A DNA stretch of 64,000 bases from Capsicum annuum (Eukaryota; Streptophyta; Magnoliopsida; Solanales; Solanaceae), in the NCBI RefSeq assembly GCF_002878395.1, contig NC_061115.1, positions 96,897,518-96,961,517 of the forward strand. Reading direction: 5' to 3'. The position numbers and the translations under genes are program-made. Shown here piece by piece: positions 22,577-32,399 of this stretch. The notes under the pieces are model-generated. The model did not search any database. It saw nothing but the letters and a program-made list of their open reading frames with translations, and was not told where the DNA came from. Numbering within the stretch: position 1 is the stretch's first letter; each line of letters starts with the position of its first letter.

Positions 22577-24475
22577 TGTCAGGCAGAGGTGACAAAGGTA
22601 AGGCAAAAGTTGATACTACTAAACCAAAAAAAAATACACAACCTCCGCTTTATAGAAGACCGACAGGCATTCATATATCTGAGGGTCGCTTTGCTGATGC
22701 GCCAGCACGACCTTCATATTCTAGGTCATTCAAGGATTCGATACCTACTCCTATGTATGTGGGGCCACTACATGGGTCTGCACCGACTCATTCTGCTGCT
22801 ATGACCGTGCCACCGCCAGCACAGTACTATTGGATAGCCGCTGGCCCCTCCAGATATGTACCATCATCGATACCCTCCTACAGTAGTCACACAGCTTTGC
22901 ACAGTGATTCTACTGGATCTATTGGGTTGTCGGATCTTCAGCTTAGAGGCACTCCATCTGGAGCTTCAGATCCGCCCACGCCAGTGCATCCACCATCACT
23001 TACTAGGCAACTAGGAGATAGAGATGATTTTGGGAGGATTTATCCTATAACAGTTGTGAGAGGGTAAGATTTCTAAATATAATAACGTTACTCATTTTTT
23101 CATTACTATATTATTATGCTCTATGAAATTAGTGTGTGATCTTGTGTTGTAGGTTTAGGCCGGATGCTGGAATTGGGCAAAAGGTGCGAATATACATTAC
23201 TCGGCACTTCAACGGCTACTGGACCAGCTGGCAAAAGGTTCCTGAACTTGACAGAGAGAGAATGTTTGAAGAATTTAAGGTAAGGATTTAACTTATTGAC
23301 TACTTATTAGCAGTTTCTTAGAGCAAAAGATTGAATATTATATTTCTGTTGTAGAAATTTTACTGGTGGGATAATGCAAATACATTTCTCATAAAGAAGA
23401 ACTTTTTCATAAGATGTAGAGCCAAATTTAATGATATCTTAGATTATGCCCGAAAGAAAATGGTAAAACCTAAGTGGATTCCTGAAGGCGCATGGCAACT
23501 GTACATTCTCCATTGGAGTAGCGCATAATACCAATTGTTGAGTGAAAAAGGAAAGAAAGCTCGGACATCATCCAAGAGTGGCTCTCTACATACTGCGGGT
23601 GCCAAAAGTACTCTTGCTGTGAAGAAAAAAATGGTATGTAACTTTTAGAGTGTTAATTGCTTGTTTCTATTTAAATTTATTTATTATTTAAACATTGATA
23701 TATAATATTTTCGTATGCAGGAGAAATACAAGGGTAGGCGAATACCAACTGATGAGCTATTCGAGGAGACTCATAAGAAAAAGAAAAAAGACCCGACTGA
23801 TGAAGGTATTTGGGTTGAAGCTCGTGCAAAAGCTGTCCATGTAAGAAACAAATTTGGAATTATAACTACTTTAATATTTTTTTACTTTTAATATTAACTT
23901 TACAACAAATTTGGAATTATAACTACTTTAATATTTTTTTACTTTTAATATTAACTTTACTTTAAATATAGGAAGAATATACGCATCTTGTTGCTGAGTA
24001 TCGTAGTAGTCAGCCTCCTAAAATTCAGAGTGACCCAATACCCGAGCATGCAGAGGAGGAGTTATGGATAAAAGCTGTGGGTCCTACAAATAGAGACCAT
24101 TTCTATGAATTTCAAACAAAATTTTTTGGCAATAATATTAGGTCTTCGTTCGGCGATGCATACTCTACCTCTTCAGTTGATAGAGAAATCATTGAAAGAC
24201 TACAAAATACGATTTCTGAACTTACTGAAGAGCTTCCTGAACAGAGAGAGAGATTTGCTGAACAGAGAGAGAGGAAGAAGAAGACCGAGAAGGCAACAAC
24301 ATCACAAATCAAGATGCTGCAGCAGTAGTTCAGCTCTTTTATTTAGACTACGGGGGTTATTCCTCCGTGTCCTGGTGATGCAGTTCGGGCTGCAAAAGGT
24401 CTAGGCCCCCTGGATGATTTCAGCACGGATAATGATATGGAAGACGAGGACGAATTCAATGATGATGACTTCTAG
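22577..24475 (+). pseudogene. Second CACTA gene, plant En/Spm transposase family (PF03004-type), broken
   Basis: Five exons can be read with consensus splice sites: 22,577-23,063, 23,153-23,279, 23,355-23,633, 23,721-23,840 and 23,972 onward. The first encodes a Pro/Ser-rich region. The next two encode the conserved core (KVRIYITRHFNGYW, WWDNANTFLIKKNF). Then come GRRIPTDELFEETHKKK and a coiled-coil-like C-terminus (DREIIERLQNTISELTEEL). An acidic end (DMEDEDEFNDDDF) stops at 24,473-24,475. A stop lies in exon 3 near 23,527 and a frame change near 24,328. No upstream ATG exon was found. The product would act with TNP2 in transposition. Confidence 0.8.
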
Positions 24476-24933
24476 TTTTTTTTTTTTTTTTGTATGTGTT
24501 GTATTTATTATTTAGAAATTTTGTTGTTTGAAAGTATTGTTGTAGTTTTTTCATACTCACTTTTGTAGGACATTTTGCGTGTTGTAGACTTTTGAAAGTA
24601 TTTACGTTTAGTTTTTGGTTGTTGAAAAAAATTTCCACAAAAATCGTGGTCGGTTTTTGATTATTTTTTTCCAGAAAACCAACCACAACTGGTCGATTTT
24701 ATATTAAATTTAATTAATTCATTTAATAAAAGCCAACCACAAGTGGTTGTTTTTTTTTTTCTGAAATTATTTTTTTCCAATTTTAGTAAAATAATAATGA
24801 ATTTTTAAAATATATATATATTTTTAAAAAATCCGACCACTTATGGTCGATCTTTAAAATCCTACCATAACTTTACCGACCACACACTTTGATCGATTTT
24901 GTGGTCGATTTTCCCCCTTTTTTTTTAGTAGTG
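24476..24933 (+). repeat. CACTA 3' subterminal repeats and terminus
   Basis: GTGGTCG/CGACCAC-type words recur in both orientations: GTGGTCGGTTTTTGATT at 24,647, ACCACAACTGGTCGATTTT at 24,683, CCAACCACAAGTGGTTG at 24,733, CGACCACTTATGGTCGATC at 24,834, and GACCACACAC and GTGGTCGATTTT near 24,880-24,912. The element ends TTTTTTAGTAGTG at 24,933. Such motif clusters bind the transposase-complex protein in En/Spm elements. Confidence 0.85.
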
Positions 24934-24976
24934 GTGGTTGTATAGTTTTAATTACAAGCTTGTTGTGTTTCCTTAG

Positions 24977-25568
24977 GCAGAAGAATTCAAAGATGCAACT
25001 CTTGAATACCTTTGCATTCAACTGGCCTAATTGATCCCCCTAAGGTGCTCACTGATATCGTGGAATCACTCATTGGTGACATTTATATTGACTGCAATTT
25101 CTCGATGGATACTATTTGGCAGGTACTTCATAATTGTTTCACTTCCATATGTTAAAAGAATCTATCTAATTTCATAGTCAAAATTACGCATTCTAAAACT
25201 TGGACTCCAAACTTCTTCATATAAATTGAGACTAGTGAATTTTGTGGCTACATCACATACTAACTTTAATTTACATTATGCTCATGTGTATATAGAAAAA
25301 AAAATTATATTAACAAGTTATACTTTGGACAGGTGGTGAAGTTTTGTTGCAACCTGTGATCACTCCAGCAAATTTGGAGACTCATCCAGTTACAAAATTC
25401 TATGAGGTTTGCCAAAAAAATGGATGGAGTGTTGAACTGATCGACATATGGGAAAAGACAGGAGAAATTGAAGTTCTTGTTGATCATGGCAAATATGGCG
25501 GGAAGGGAAAATTTAATGGCAAGAAATTAATTGCCCTAAATAGGGCTGCACATAATGCATATTGGTAA
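24977..25568 (+). pseudogene. Ribonuclease III-like protein fragment (RTL-type), broken
   Basis: Two exons: about 24,977-25,122 after an acceptor TTAGGCAG, and 25,333-25,568. They are separated by a GTACTT...GGACAG intron. Exon 1 holds the end of the RNase III domain, LIDPPKVLTDIVESLIGD, keeping the conserved Asp and Glu, followed by IYIDCNFSM. Exon 2 gives HPVTKFYEVCQKNGWSVEL and a double-stranded-RNA-binding-type end (KKLIALNRAAHNAYW). This matches the C-terminal half of plant RNase III-like proteins, which cut double-stranded RNA. One frameshift lies near 25,013 and another near 25,342. The 5' half is not seen on either side of the CACTA element. Confidence 0.8.
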
Positions 25569-25588
25569 ATTGTGGAAACTACTTCTGA

Positions 25589-26247
25589 TAGGGGAGGATC
25601 TATTCATTGCCGTGGGGGTGGCACGCCACCCGCAAACTTTGATAGAAACTCTATATATATAGGTATATATACACTGATATATTCAAATAATAAATCTGCC
25701 ACCCATAATAACAAAGTGGTATCTAGTGCAAGTGGTAGAGGCACGTTTTAAGGGCCCAAGGGTCGTGGGTTTGACCTTTGTTGGCAGCATAACTTTTTAA
25801 ACTTTTTTAAAGCAATGCCTGCTACTTTGTAGGCTGTAGGCTTAAGTCGTAACTTATGTTTTGCGACTAATTAAGTTGACTTAACTTTTGCTGCTAATTA
25901 AGTTGACTTAATTAAATAATTAATTATTATTTTAACTTTTTTTTTTATTTCATTAATGTTAAAAATAATTTAACCTCTCATCCAAATTAAAAAAATCCTA
26001 TTCTTTTTTTCTCAATTTCCAGAGCATGATTTCTCGACCTCTCTGGCTCTCTCTATTTCTCGACTTCGACTTCTGGACTCTGGTTTACTGCTGCCGCCGC
26101 TTGTATTTCATCATCGCCGGAAAAAGTCATTTTATTATTGTTCTTTTATTATTGATTGATTTGTTAATTGTCCTATAGACCGAAAAGATGAATAATCCGA
26201 TTGAATTACTTGGCACCCGGTGAGTTCGGATCTTGGATCCGCCTCTG
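25589..26247. mobile_element. Non-autonomous hAT-type element
   Basis: The left end TAGGGGAGGATCTA and the inverted right end (complement CAGAGGCGGATCCA) match at 10 of 14 positions. Flanking 8-bp sequences ACTTCTGA (25,581-25,588) and ACTTGTGA (26,248-26,255) match at 7 of 8, the target-duplication size of hAT elements. It sits just after the RNase III-like stop. No transposase is present. An internal stretch, 25,712-25,790, has words resembling the A and B boxes of a tRNA-derived sequence (AAGTGGTAGAGGC; GTGGGTTTGACC). Confidence 0.8.
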
Positions 26248-26299
26248 ACTTGTGATAATGGTGCTTGTAATGAAACTCAAAACTAATTACTATTAGTTT

Positions 26300-27000
26300 T
26301 ACAACTTTTGTATGTAACTATCTATCTCATCTCATTAATCAATTGTGCAGTATCATTATGCATGTATGCATAATTTTTTTTTTATCTTCTAATCTTTATA
26401 TGTGTCGTTGCAAGCACACAACAAGACTTAGAATTTTGGACCATACTGAAAGTTATGTGTTTTGAAGTTTGAACTACGAATTAAGGTTATTTGTTTAAAT
26501 AATAATACAATAATTAAATTCAACATTTTTTAGAGAATTTATTTAATTAAACCTAACCTTTACCAAAAAAAATTCTCAAAGTAGATAGACATTCATTTAC
26601 CACCTGTAAACTGCAACAAAACAATACGATGATACAGATATCAAAACAATATAATTAAATCTAACCTTTACACAAAAATTTCTTCAAAGCCGTCTGAAAC
26701 CCATCTACCACCTATAAACTATAACAAAATAATATGATAATAGAGATATCAAAATAATACAACTAAACTTTATGTTTACACAAAAGAAATTTTCAAAACA
26801 AAGAATACAATTAAACCTAACATTTACCTAAAAAATTTTCTCAAAGCCGACCGACATTCATCAAGCACATGTAAATTCATCTGCGACCTGTAAACTACAA
26901 CAAAATAATACAATAGTGATCACAAAGCTTCAGTTTTGATGAAAATAATTCTTGTCTGAGCGAAAATTTTGACACTAAAAAATAACTTGAATGAAAACAA
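26300..27000. repeat. ~107-bp diverged tandem repeat
   Basis: Between 26,545 and 26,925 the words TAACCTTTAC, CCACCTGTAAACT and ACAAAACAATA recur in order, with unit starts near 26,555, 26,662, 26,768 (truncated) and 26,817. No gene is seen in the stretch. Confidence 0.65.
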
Positions 27001-27001
27001 A

Positions 27002-27002
<1 letters not shown>

Positions 27003-27044
<42 letters not shown>
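27003..27044. repeat. (TA)n microsatellite
   Basis: About 20 TA units between AAAGTATATA and TTATACACACACACG. No other content. Confidence 0.95.
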
Positions 27045-27047
<3 letters not shown>

Positions 27048-27214
27048 CACACACACGTTGAATTCTATTATGTTAACAAAAATAGTGAAGAAGTCGAGGG
27101 TTAGAAAATTAAGCATCCATCAATCTAGTTATACAACCGAATCAAGTTAGATGAGCATCAATCATATTTTCGCAATAAGTAAACCAGTTTCTTGTCTAGT
27201 TTAACGTGCATCTT

Positions 27215-27530
27215 AATATTTATAGAAGTATTTCCTTAATAGAGTCCTATTTTAAGAGTATTTTTCTATCCTATTTTAGGAGTATTTTTCTAATTGATCA
27301 GTGCAAAGAAAAATATTAATTGATTCTCTTTTCATATATTTTACGAGTCCCATATATTTTAGGAGTCTAGTTAATATAATAAAAGTAATTAAATAATAAA
27401 TTGAATAAAATAGTGAAAATTTTTTTTGTCTAAAAAAGAGTCTTTTAATGAAGGACAAAAAGTTTAAATAGGCTTTCACACTTTTCATATATTACTAGTT
27501 TAAGATACGTGCGTTGCACGTGTATTTAAT
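27215..27530. repeat. Dispersed AT-rich repeat, copy 1
   Basis: Contains CATATATTTTAGGAGTC, ATTAAATAATAAATTGAAT, TTTGTCTAAAAAAGAGTCT and GGACAAAAAGTTTAAAT. The same series occurs at about 31,630-31,860 in the same order. It is followed by the palindromic ACGTGCGTTGCACGTGT. The family is unknown to me; it behaves like a small non-autonomous element. Confidence 0.55.
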
Positions 27531-27994
27531 ATCAAAGAGTGAAAGTTGTATAGATTTATATGAAAAATGACTCTTCAAATCATATTGTAATTTTATGGTA
27601 AAAGTGTAGTTAATGAATAAAATTAAGTACTTTGAAAAATATATAAGAGAATTACTCAATCCAATGTATAATTATAAATAATATTAATTTATTGAACTAA
27701 GAAAGATAAAATCAATTATGATGAAAATTACGACGATCCCTAAAACAATTACTCATCGCTACTTTTTATATTGTAATTCTTATTCCACCTGCTTTGACTC
27801 TTAACCAAAAGAAAATTGCATGAGGTGTTCATTATTAAATCGCTTTGTGAAGACCATTAAGTTCGTTACGTTTCTATTATTGCAATTTAAGTTTAGGATA
27901 CGTGCATTGTCCGTGTATTTTGCGTAGATTCATCAAGTTTTCATCTTCAGTATTAGACATTAGTCATCACTCTATCTTCTGTTGACATTCAAAT

Positions 27995-29225
27995 ACAGGC
28001 ACAAGCATAGGAAAACACATTCACCATGTCCCCTTAAAGAAGAGACTTGTAAGACGATCCTAATTAATTTGTTAGCTATATTAACTTCACTTTTACGCAT
28101 GTATGTATAACATCAATATATTAACTTGAATAGTATAAATGTTTAAAATTCCTAAATATCGTTGTAAGCCTATACAATTTTTAAAAATTTCTATTTAGTG
28201 TCCAAACCAAATTAGAACATATTTGCTTTGAGTAAAATCCATTCGAGAATGGTACTCGGGTCCCTACCAAAAAGATTTTTCATATGCAGCCAACACAATT
28301 CTAAGTAGAATAATAATAAATGACCTTAAATATACGTTTAAATTAAATTTAAAGAGTATGTTTTCAAAAATATTTTATGAAAAATTATTATAATTCCACT
28401 GACTTTTATTTTAATTCCACTGATTTTATTCTGTATCAAAATCATCATATTTTGCTTAAACATATAAATTTTAAAAATTATTAAATAGTTTTAATATACG
28501 TTTATGACAATTCTTCAAAAAGCTTGTTAGGCACTTTAATTTTTAAAAAATATGAGAATGAAACAGGTAGACTTTCAACTTTTATAATAATAATAGTTGT
28601 TGTTCAAGTGTTGTGAAGTACACACACATGCAAACACATTCACCATGTTTCCTTAAAGAAGAGACTTATAAGACCATTCTAAATAGTTTATTAACTATAT
28701 TAACTTCACTTTTACGCACATGTGTACCACGCCAATATATTAATTTGAATACTATAAATATTTTAAATTCCTGAATATTGGTGAAAGCCTACATGTTTCT
28801 TTGAGATTTTCTATCTGGTGTCCAAAACCACATTAATCTTATTTACACCGAGTAGAGCCATTCGGGGATGATACTCGGGTTTCTATCATTTTTTTTCATA
28901 TTCAGCCAGCGTAATTCTAAGTAGAACAATAATAAATGACCTTAGACATCCGTTTAATTTAAATTTAAAGAGTATATTTTTAAAAATATTTTACAAAAAA
29001 TTATTATACTTCCATTGATTTTATTCTTTATCAGAATCATTATATTTTTTACACATGTAAATTTGAAAAGTTATTAACTATTTTTTAATATACATTTATG
29101 GTACAATTCTTCCAAAGACTTGTTAGGCACTATAACTTTTTAAAAAATATGAGAATAAAAAGGTTAGTCTTTCAATTTCTACAAGAATAAAAGTTATTTT
29201 TCAAATATTGTAAAGTAGAAGTATT
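27995..29225. repeat. Two-copy diverged tandem duplication, ~610 bp unit
   Basis: The AAACACATTCACCATGT word at 28,012 recurs at 28,634. TTAACTTCACTTTTACGCA, ATTCTAAGTAGAA, TAATAAATGACCTTA and GCTTGTTAGGCACT-type blocks repeat in the same order at spacings of about 600-620 bp. The copies differ at many positions, so the duplication is old. No coding capacity is evident from 27,500 to 29,600. Confidence 0.8.
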
Positions 29226-29619
29226 ATTTTAAAAAAAAAAACCGCTAATTATAGAGAACGGAGTTACTTGGTTAAGATTAAAAAATTTCAAAAGTCTTCC
29301 TTATTTTTTTTTAAACTTTGTGTCAAATTAAAGTCAAACAAATAAATTAAACACAGGAAGTAGCACTTATGAGAATCGACTTCTATGAATCTCAATTTAT
29401 TAATTGAAATAGTTTTCATCTAATACTTCTATTGTTATTCAAAGTATGACATATAAAGTATATAAGTAGTAAGTAAGAATACATTCAAAGTGTCCTTTTT
29501 TTAACGCAGTCTTTACCCTACCTCATAGAGATAGATAGACTTTCAAGATTATCACCACAAGTAAATTATTACCTTATCGAGTGCCTTACCGATTGAAAAA
29601 GTCTACCTTCTCATACATA

Positions 29620-29840
29620 TAGGCCCGTTTGGCCATGAGAAATTATCTATTTTTTTTTTTCACTTTATTAAATAAAAATGGGGGTCGGCCATGAAAATAC
29701 TTCAAGTTGTATTTGAAAAAGTGAAACACGTCCACTTCTGTCACAGAAATTTAAAAATAACTTAAATTTATATTCATCACCAAACACACTCCAACTCCAA
29801 CTTTAACTCCCAAAAAATTGATTTTCATGACCCAAACGTC
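29620..29840. mobile_element. MITE-like element
   Basis: The left end GGCCCGTTTGGCCATGAGAA and the right end (complement AGACGTTTGGGTCATGAAAA) form inverted repeats 220 bp apart. TACATA flanks both sides and may be a target duplication. The GGCCCGTTTGGCCATGA start is one seen on dispersed Solanaceae repeats (from memory). It has no ORF. Confidence 0.6.
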
Positions 29841-29924
29841 TACATAGACAATAAAATATATATCTTGTTTGTCAAAAGACTATATATGTGACTTAATTAT
29901 AAATCCAAATTAAAGATACTAATA

Positions 29925-30335
29925 ACCACAAGCTAATGCTAATATTATGTAAGATATCCTGGGATATGTTCTCTCATAATGGCTTCTGTAACAAATTAAA
30001 GCCAGTGTTGTACTTTATCCTTCTGTTAATGACTTTTGTACCACATATCAAACTTAAACTCTATCTGGTATATTTGCTCTGCCCATGCATATGCTATTCC
30101 TTAAATAGAATATAACTTTGGATCTTCCAGGATTGCCCATAATCATTTGATACATTGGTGTTATCCTTGTTCCACCACCTATCATGGCCAATGTTCTAGG
30201 CAAACTTTTGTTTGCCATGGACTAAGAAATTACCGTTTCCTTGGTATTCAATGTGACCTAATGGACCTTTCACGTCGAGAAATGCCCCTACCAGAAGTGA
30301 ATCAAGATATTGTTAATTATATTTTGACAAGCAAC
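29925..30335 (-). pseudogene. Nitrate reductase C-terminal (FAD/NAD) fragment, pseudogene
   Basis: Minus-strand blocks appear in the order found in plant nitrate reductase: [17 protein letters not shown] and [16 protein letters not shown] (FAD-binding lobe), LAMIGGGTRITPMYQ (the AGGTGITP NAD(P)H-binding motif), AWAEQI and YVVQKSLTEG, VTEAIMREHIPG, and LALACG (the CGPPP region). Stops and frameshifts separate most blocks. Roughly 25-30 residues are missing between the GGGTRITP block and AWAEQI. The enzyme reduces nitrate in the cytosol; this piece cannot. Cytochrome b5 reductase shares the fold but not GHIEYQG...FLVHGK in this form. Confidence 0.85.
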
Positions 30336-30339
30336 TCTA

Positions 30340-30840
30340 AGAACGCCAAAAGCAAGAAAATAAAAAGTATCATATTCTCATTATTTATTCTAATAAAATA
30401 TTTTAGGACTCCTTTTTCAGTACAAAGTAAAACCTACCATATATTTTGGGAAGTAAAATATACTCCACTATTTATGAATTTTCATATGTTCTATAGTTTC
30501 AATAAAAATTTTGTTCATGATGATTGAACCTCAAACTGGAGCAGTTTGATATTTGCATATCTTGCGCGTACCAACTTGTCTCTATAAGCTACAAAATTCA
30601 GACAAATGGAGAAAATTTTATTAACAGAAATAAATAAAGAAAATAATAAATAAAGAGACGAGAAGAAAACTAAATTGATGTTCGTATTCACAAAAGTCAG
30701 ACAAAAGCAAAAAACGCAAATAAAGATGAACAAAAAGCTTCAAAATAAATCCTAAGCAAATTAATTCCATGACCATGTCATTGCCTAAGCTCTTAATCAA
30801 TTGTGGTATCTTCATCACACTTTTCTACTCCTCCTTCCCC
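30340..30840. other. AT-rich spacer without gene
   Basis: Apparent frames at 30,515-30,818 are low-complexity hydrophobic translations of A/T-rich DNA. No domain or splice structure is seen. Confidence 0.5.
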
Positions 30841-30879
30841 TTCTTCGTCCTCCTCCAAGGGAGGAACCTAAAGCCAACA

Positions 30880-31450
30880 ACGAAATTACTGCCTCATGTT
30901 AAGCATCCGAATTCCTCCTAAACCTCTGTTCTCTAACACCAAATGCAGTTGCAAATTCAGGTCGTCTCATGCTTTAGAGTATTGAATTCCGATCAACCAA
31001 GAATTGTGGCCTATTCTTTTTGACAGTTGTCGTGAATTCAAAGAACTCCTAAAAAAATGATGATAGTGAATGCAAAAGGACAATTTAAATCAAAATCAAG
31101 ATAGTAAGAAAATGTAGAAATATGTTATCACCAAAAAATTTGAGTAAGACGTGGAATTTACCTCTCTAGGACCATGAACTGCAGCAATAACTACTCTTGG
31201 TATTATATACCAATTTCAAAAGAACCGTATCTACAAACAATCGGAGTAAACAAAGTGATTAGTTGGAGGTAAAAAAAGTAGATTAACATAATAATAATGC
31301 AAGTAGAATGAAAAAAATGTAAGTCGTGTTGTATGGGTAAGGAGAGAAAGAAACCTCCATGGAATGACGACCATATAAACGAAGATCTTCCGGATACAGG
31401 AACTCCATCCTTGATATGATACCACCAATTCGGCCGGAGATGGAAGCTGC
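30880..31450 (-). pseudogene. Probable exosome subunit RRP41-like pseudogene
   Basis: The minus strand reads RMEFLYPEDLRLYGRHSME near 31,415-31,355, like the RRP41 start (MEF.SPEGLRLDGRRP.E). VVIAAVHGPREV follows near 31,200-31,162, like the family's KVIAAVYGPREV, with a splice-donor-like GTAAAT after it. A further region, 31,050-30,880, after an acceptor-like TTTTTTAG, has decayed matches to the next segment, ending near ATGAGGCAGTAATTTCG (TMEAVIS with one base lost). RRP41 is an RNase PH-fold subunit of the RNA exosome. This copy is truncated and frameshifted. A related RNase PH-fold subunit is the main alternative. Confidence 0.55.
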
Positions 31451-31629
31451 AAGATACAATTGTGCGAACGGAGGTTTTAGAATAATTTAGGGTTTTGACA
31501 ATTTGTACATTCGAAATATTTATACACACAAAGACACAATTATAATTTCTATGCGTGGTTATGAGTGCTTTTTTTTTTTTTTTCCACTTTCAATTTTTTT
31601 AATTTAAATTTGGTTATTATAGTTTTCCA

Positions 31630-31870
31630 TGTTTGTGTATTATTTAAGAGTAATATTTTAGTTCCTCCCATATATTTTAGGATTCAATATTTTAGTTAAT
31701 ATTATATATATAATTAAATAATAAATATAGAAAAAAAGTAAAAAGTCAATTTTGTCTAAAAAGAAGTGTTTTAATTAAGGGCAAAAAGTTTAAATTACTT
31801 TTTTAAAAGTCTTTATAATTTTAATATATTATAGATATCGATATAGATATATTATATATATAAATTATAG
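31630..31870. repeat. Dispersed AT-rich repeat, copy 2
   Basis: Same ordered words as 27,215-27,500 (CCATATATTTTAGGA, AATTAAATAATAAAT, TTTTGTCTAAAAAGAAG, GGGCAAAAAGTTTAAAT), ending in a GATAT-rich tail at 31,830-31,870. Confidence 0.55.
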
Positions 31871-31967
31871 ATAATGTAGCGACCCTTATATTTTTGGAAG
31901 CTTTTAAGCCCTTAAAATGTGCGGTACAAATAAACTGTAACATTTATAGAATTTTGGACCACATAAA

Positions 31968-32345
31968 CTAAGGACCCATTTGACCATATTGTATTCACTT
32001 TATTTTAGAATATATATTCATTTTATTCCAAAATCATTATTTGACCATAAAAATATCAAAGTGTTGGGGATTTTGAAACACACCCCGAGAGGTGTTTTCG
32101 ATAATTTTATTTAATTTTACTTTTTAATTAACTTTTTAAAGGAAATTTGAAATTTTTTATTTTCACAAAACAAACCCCATTTAAACATTCACATTCAAAT
32201 CATATTTTATATTTTTTTAAAAAATATATTTAAATTTTAAATATTAATTATAAATACTATCAACAAACACAATTCTAACTCCAACTTTGAAACTTCTAAA
32301 TAAAATAAATATATTTTTTATTTCATGGCCAAACAACTTAGAGTT
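31968..32345. mobile_element. MITE-like element related to 29,620-29,840
   Basis: The left end AAGGACCCATTTGACCATAT and the right end (complement CTAAGTTGTTTGGCCATGAA) are imperfect inverted repeats of the GTTTGGCCATGA type. The interior shares CACCAAACACA/CAACAAACACAATTCTAACTCCAACTTT wording with the 29.6-kb element. No ORF. Confidence 0.45.
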
Positions 32346-32399
32346 ATGTTTGGAACCGCAATGCAGAGAGACTTATTCCTTTTTAAGGATAAACTACAT

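Larger units (their letters stand above)
14700..24933 (+). mobile_element. CACTA (En/Spm-type) transposon
   Basis: A plus-strand element with a TNP2-type transposase (18,748-22,298), a second En/Spm-family gene (22,577-24,475) and a 3' end ending TTTTTTAGTAGTG at 24,933, the complement of the CACTACTAAAAAA type of end. Subterminal repeats precede that end. The 5' terminus was not found; 14,700 is an approximate limit upstream of the first leader exon. Both genes are broken, so it is not autonomous. Confidence 0.85.

Noticed and set aside
24977..25568. Functional link between the RNase III-like gene and the EPRV hairpin 12 kb away
   Set aside because: The gene copy is truncated and frameshifted and is separated by a transposon; proximity alone is not evidence of a silencing module.
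25712..25790. Possible tRNA gene
   Set aside because: A- and B-box-like words are present, but no cloverleaf arms or anticodon stem can be drawn; it lies inside a hAT-type element.
30147..30527. 126-codon plus-strand frame as a gene
   Set aside because: It is antisense to the nitrate reductase fragment, whose motifs explain the conserved-looking sequence.
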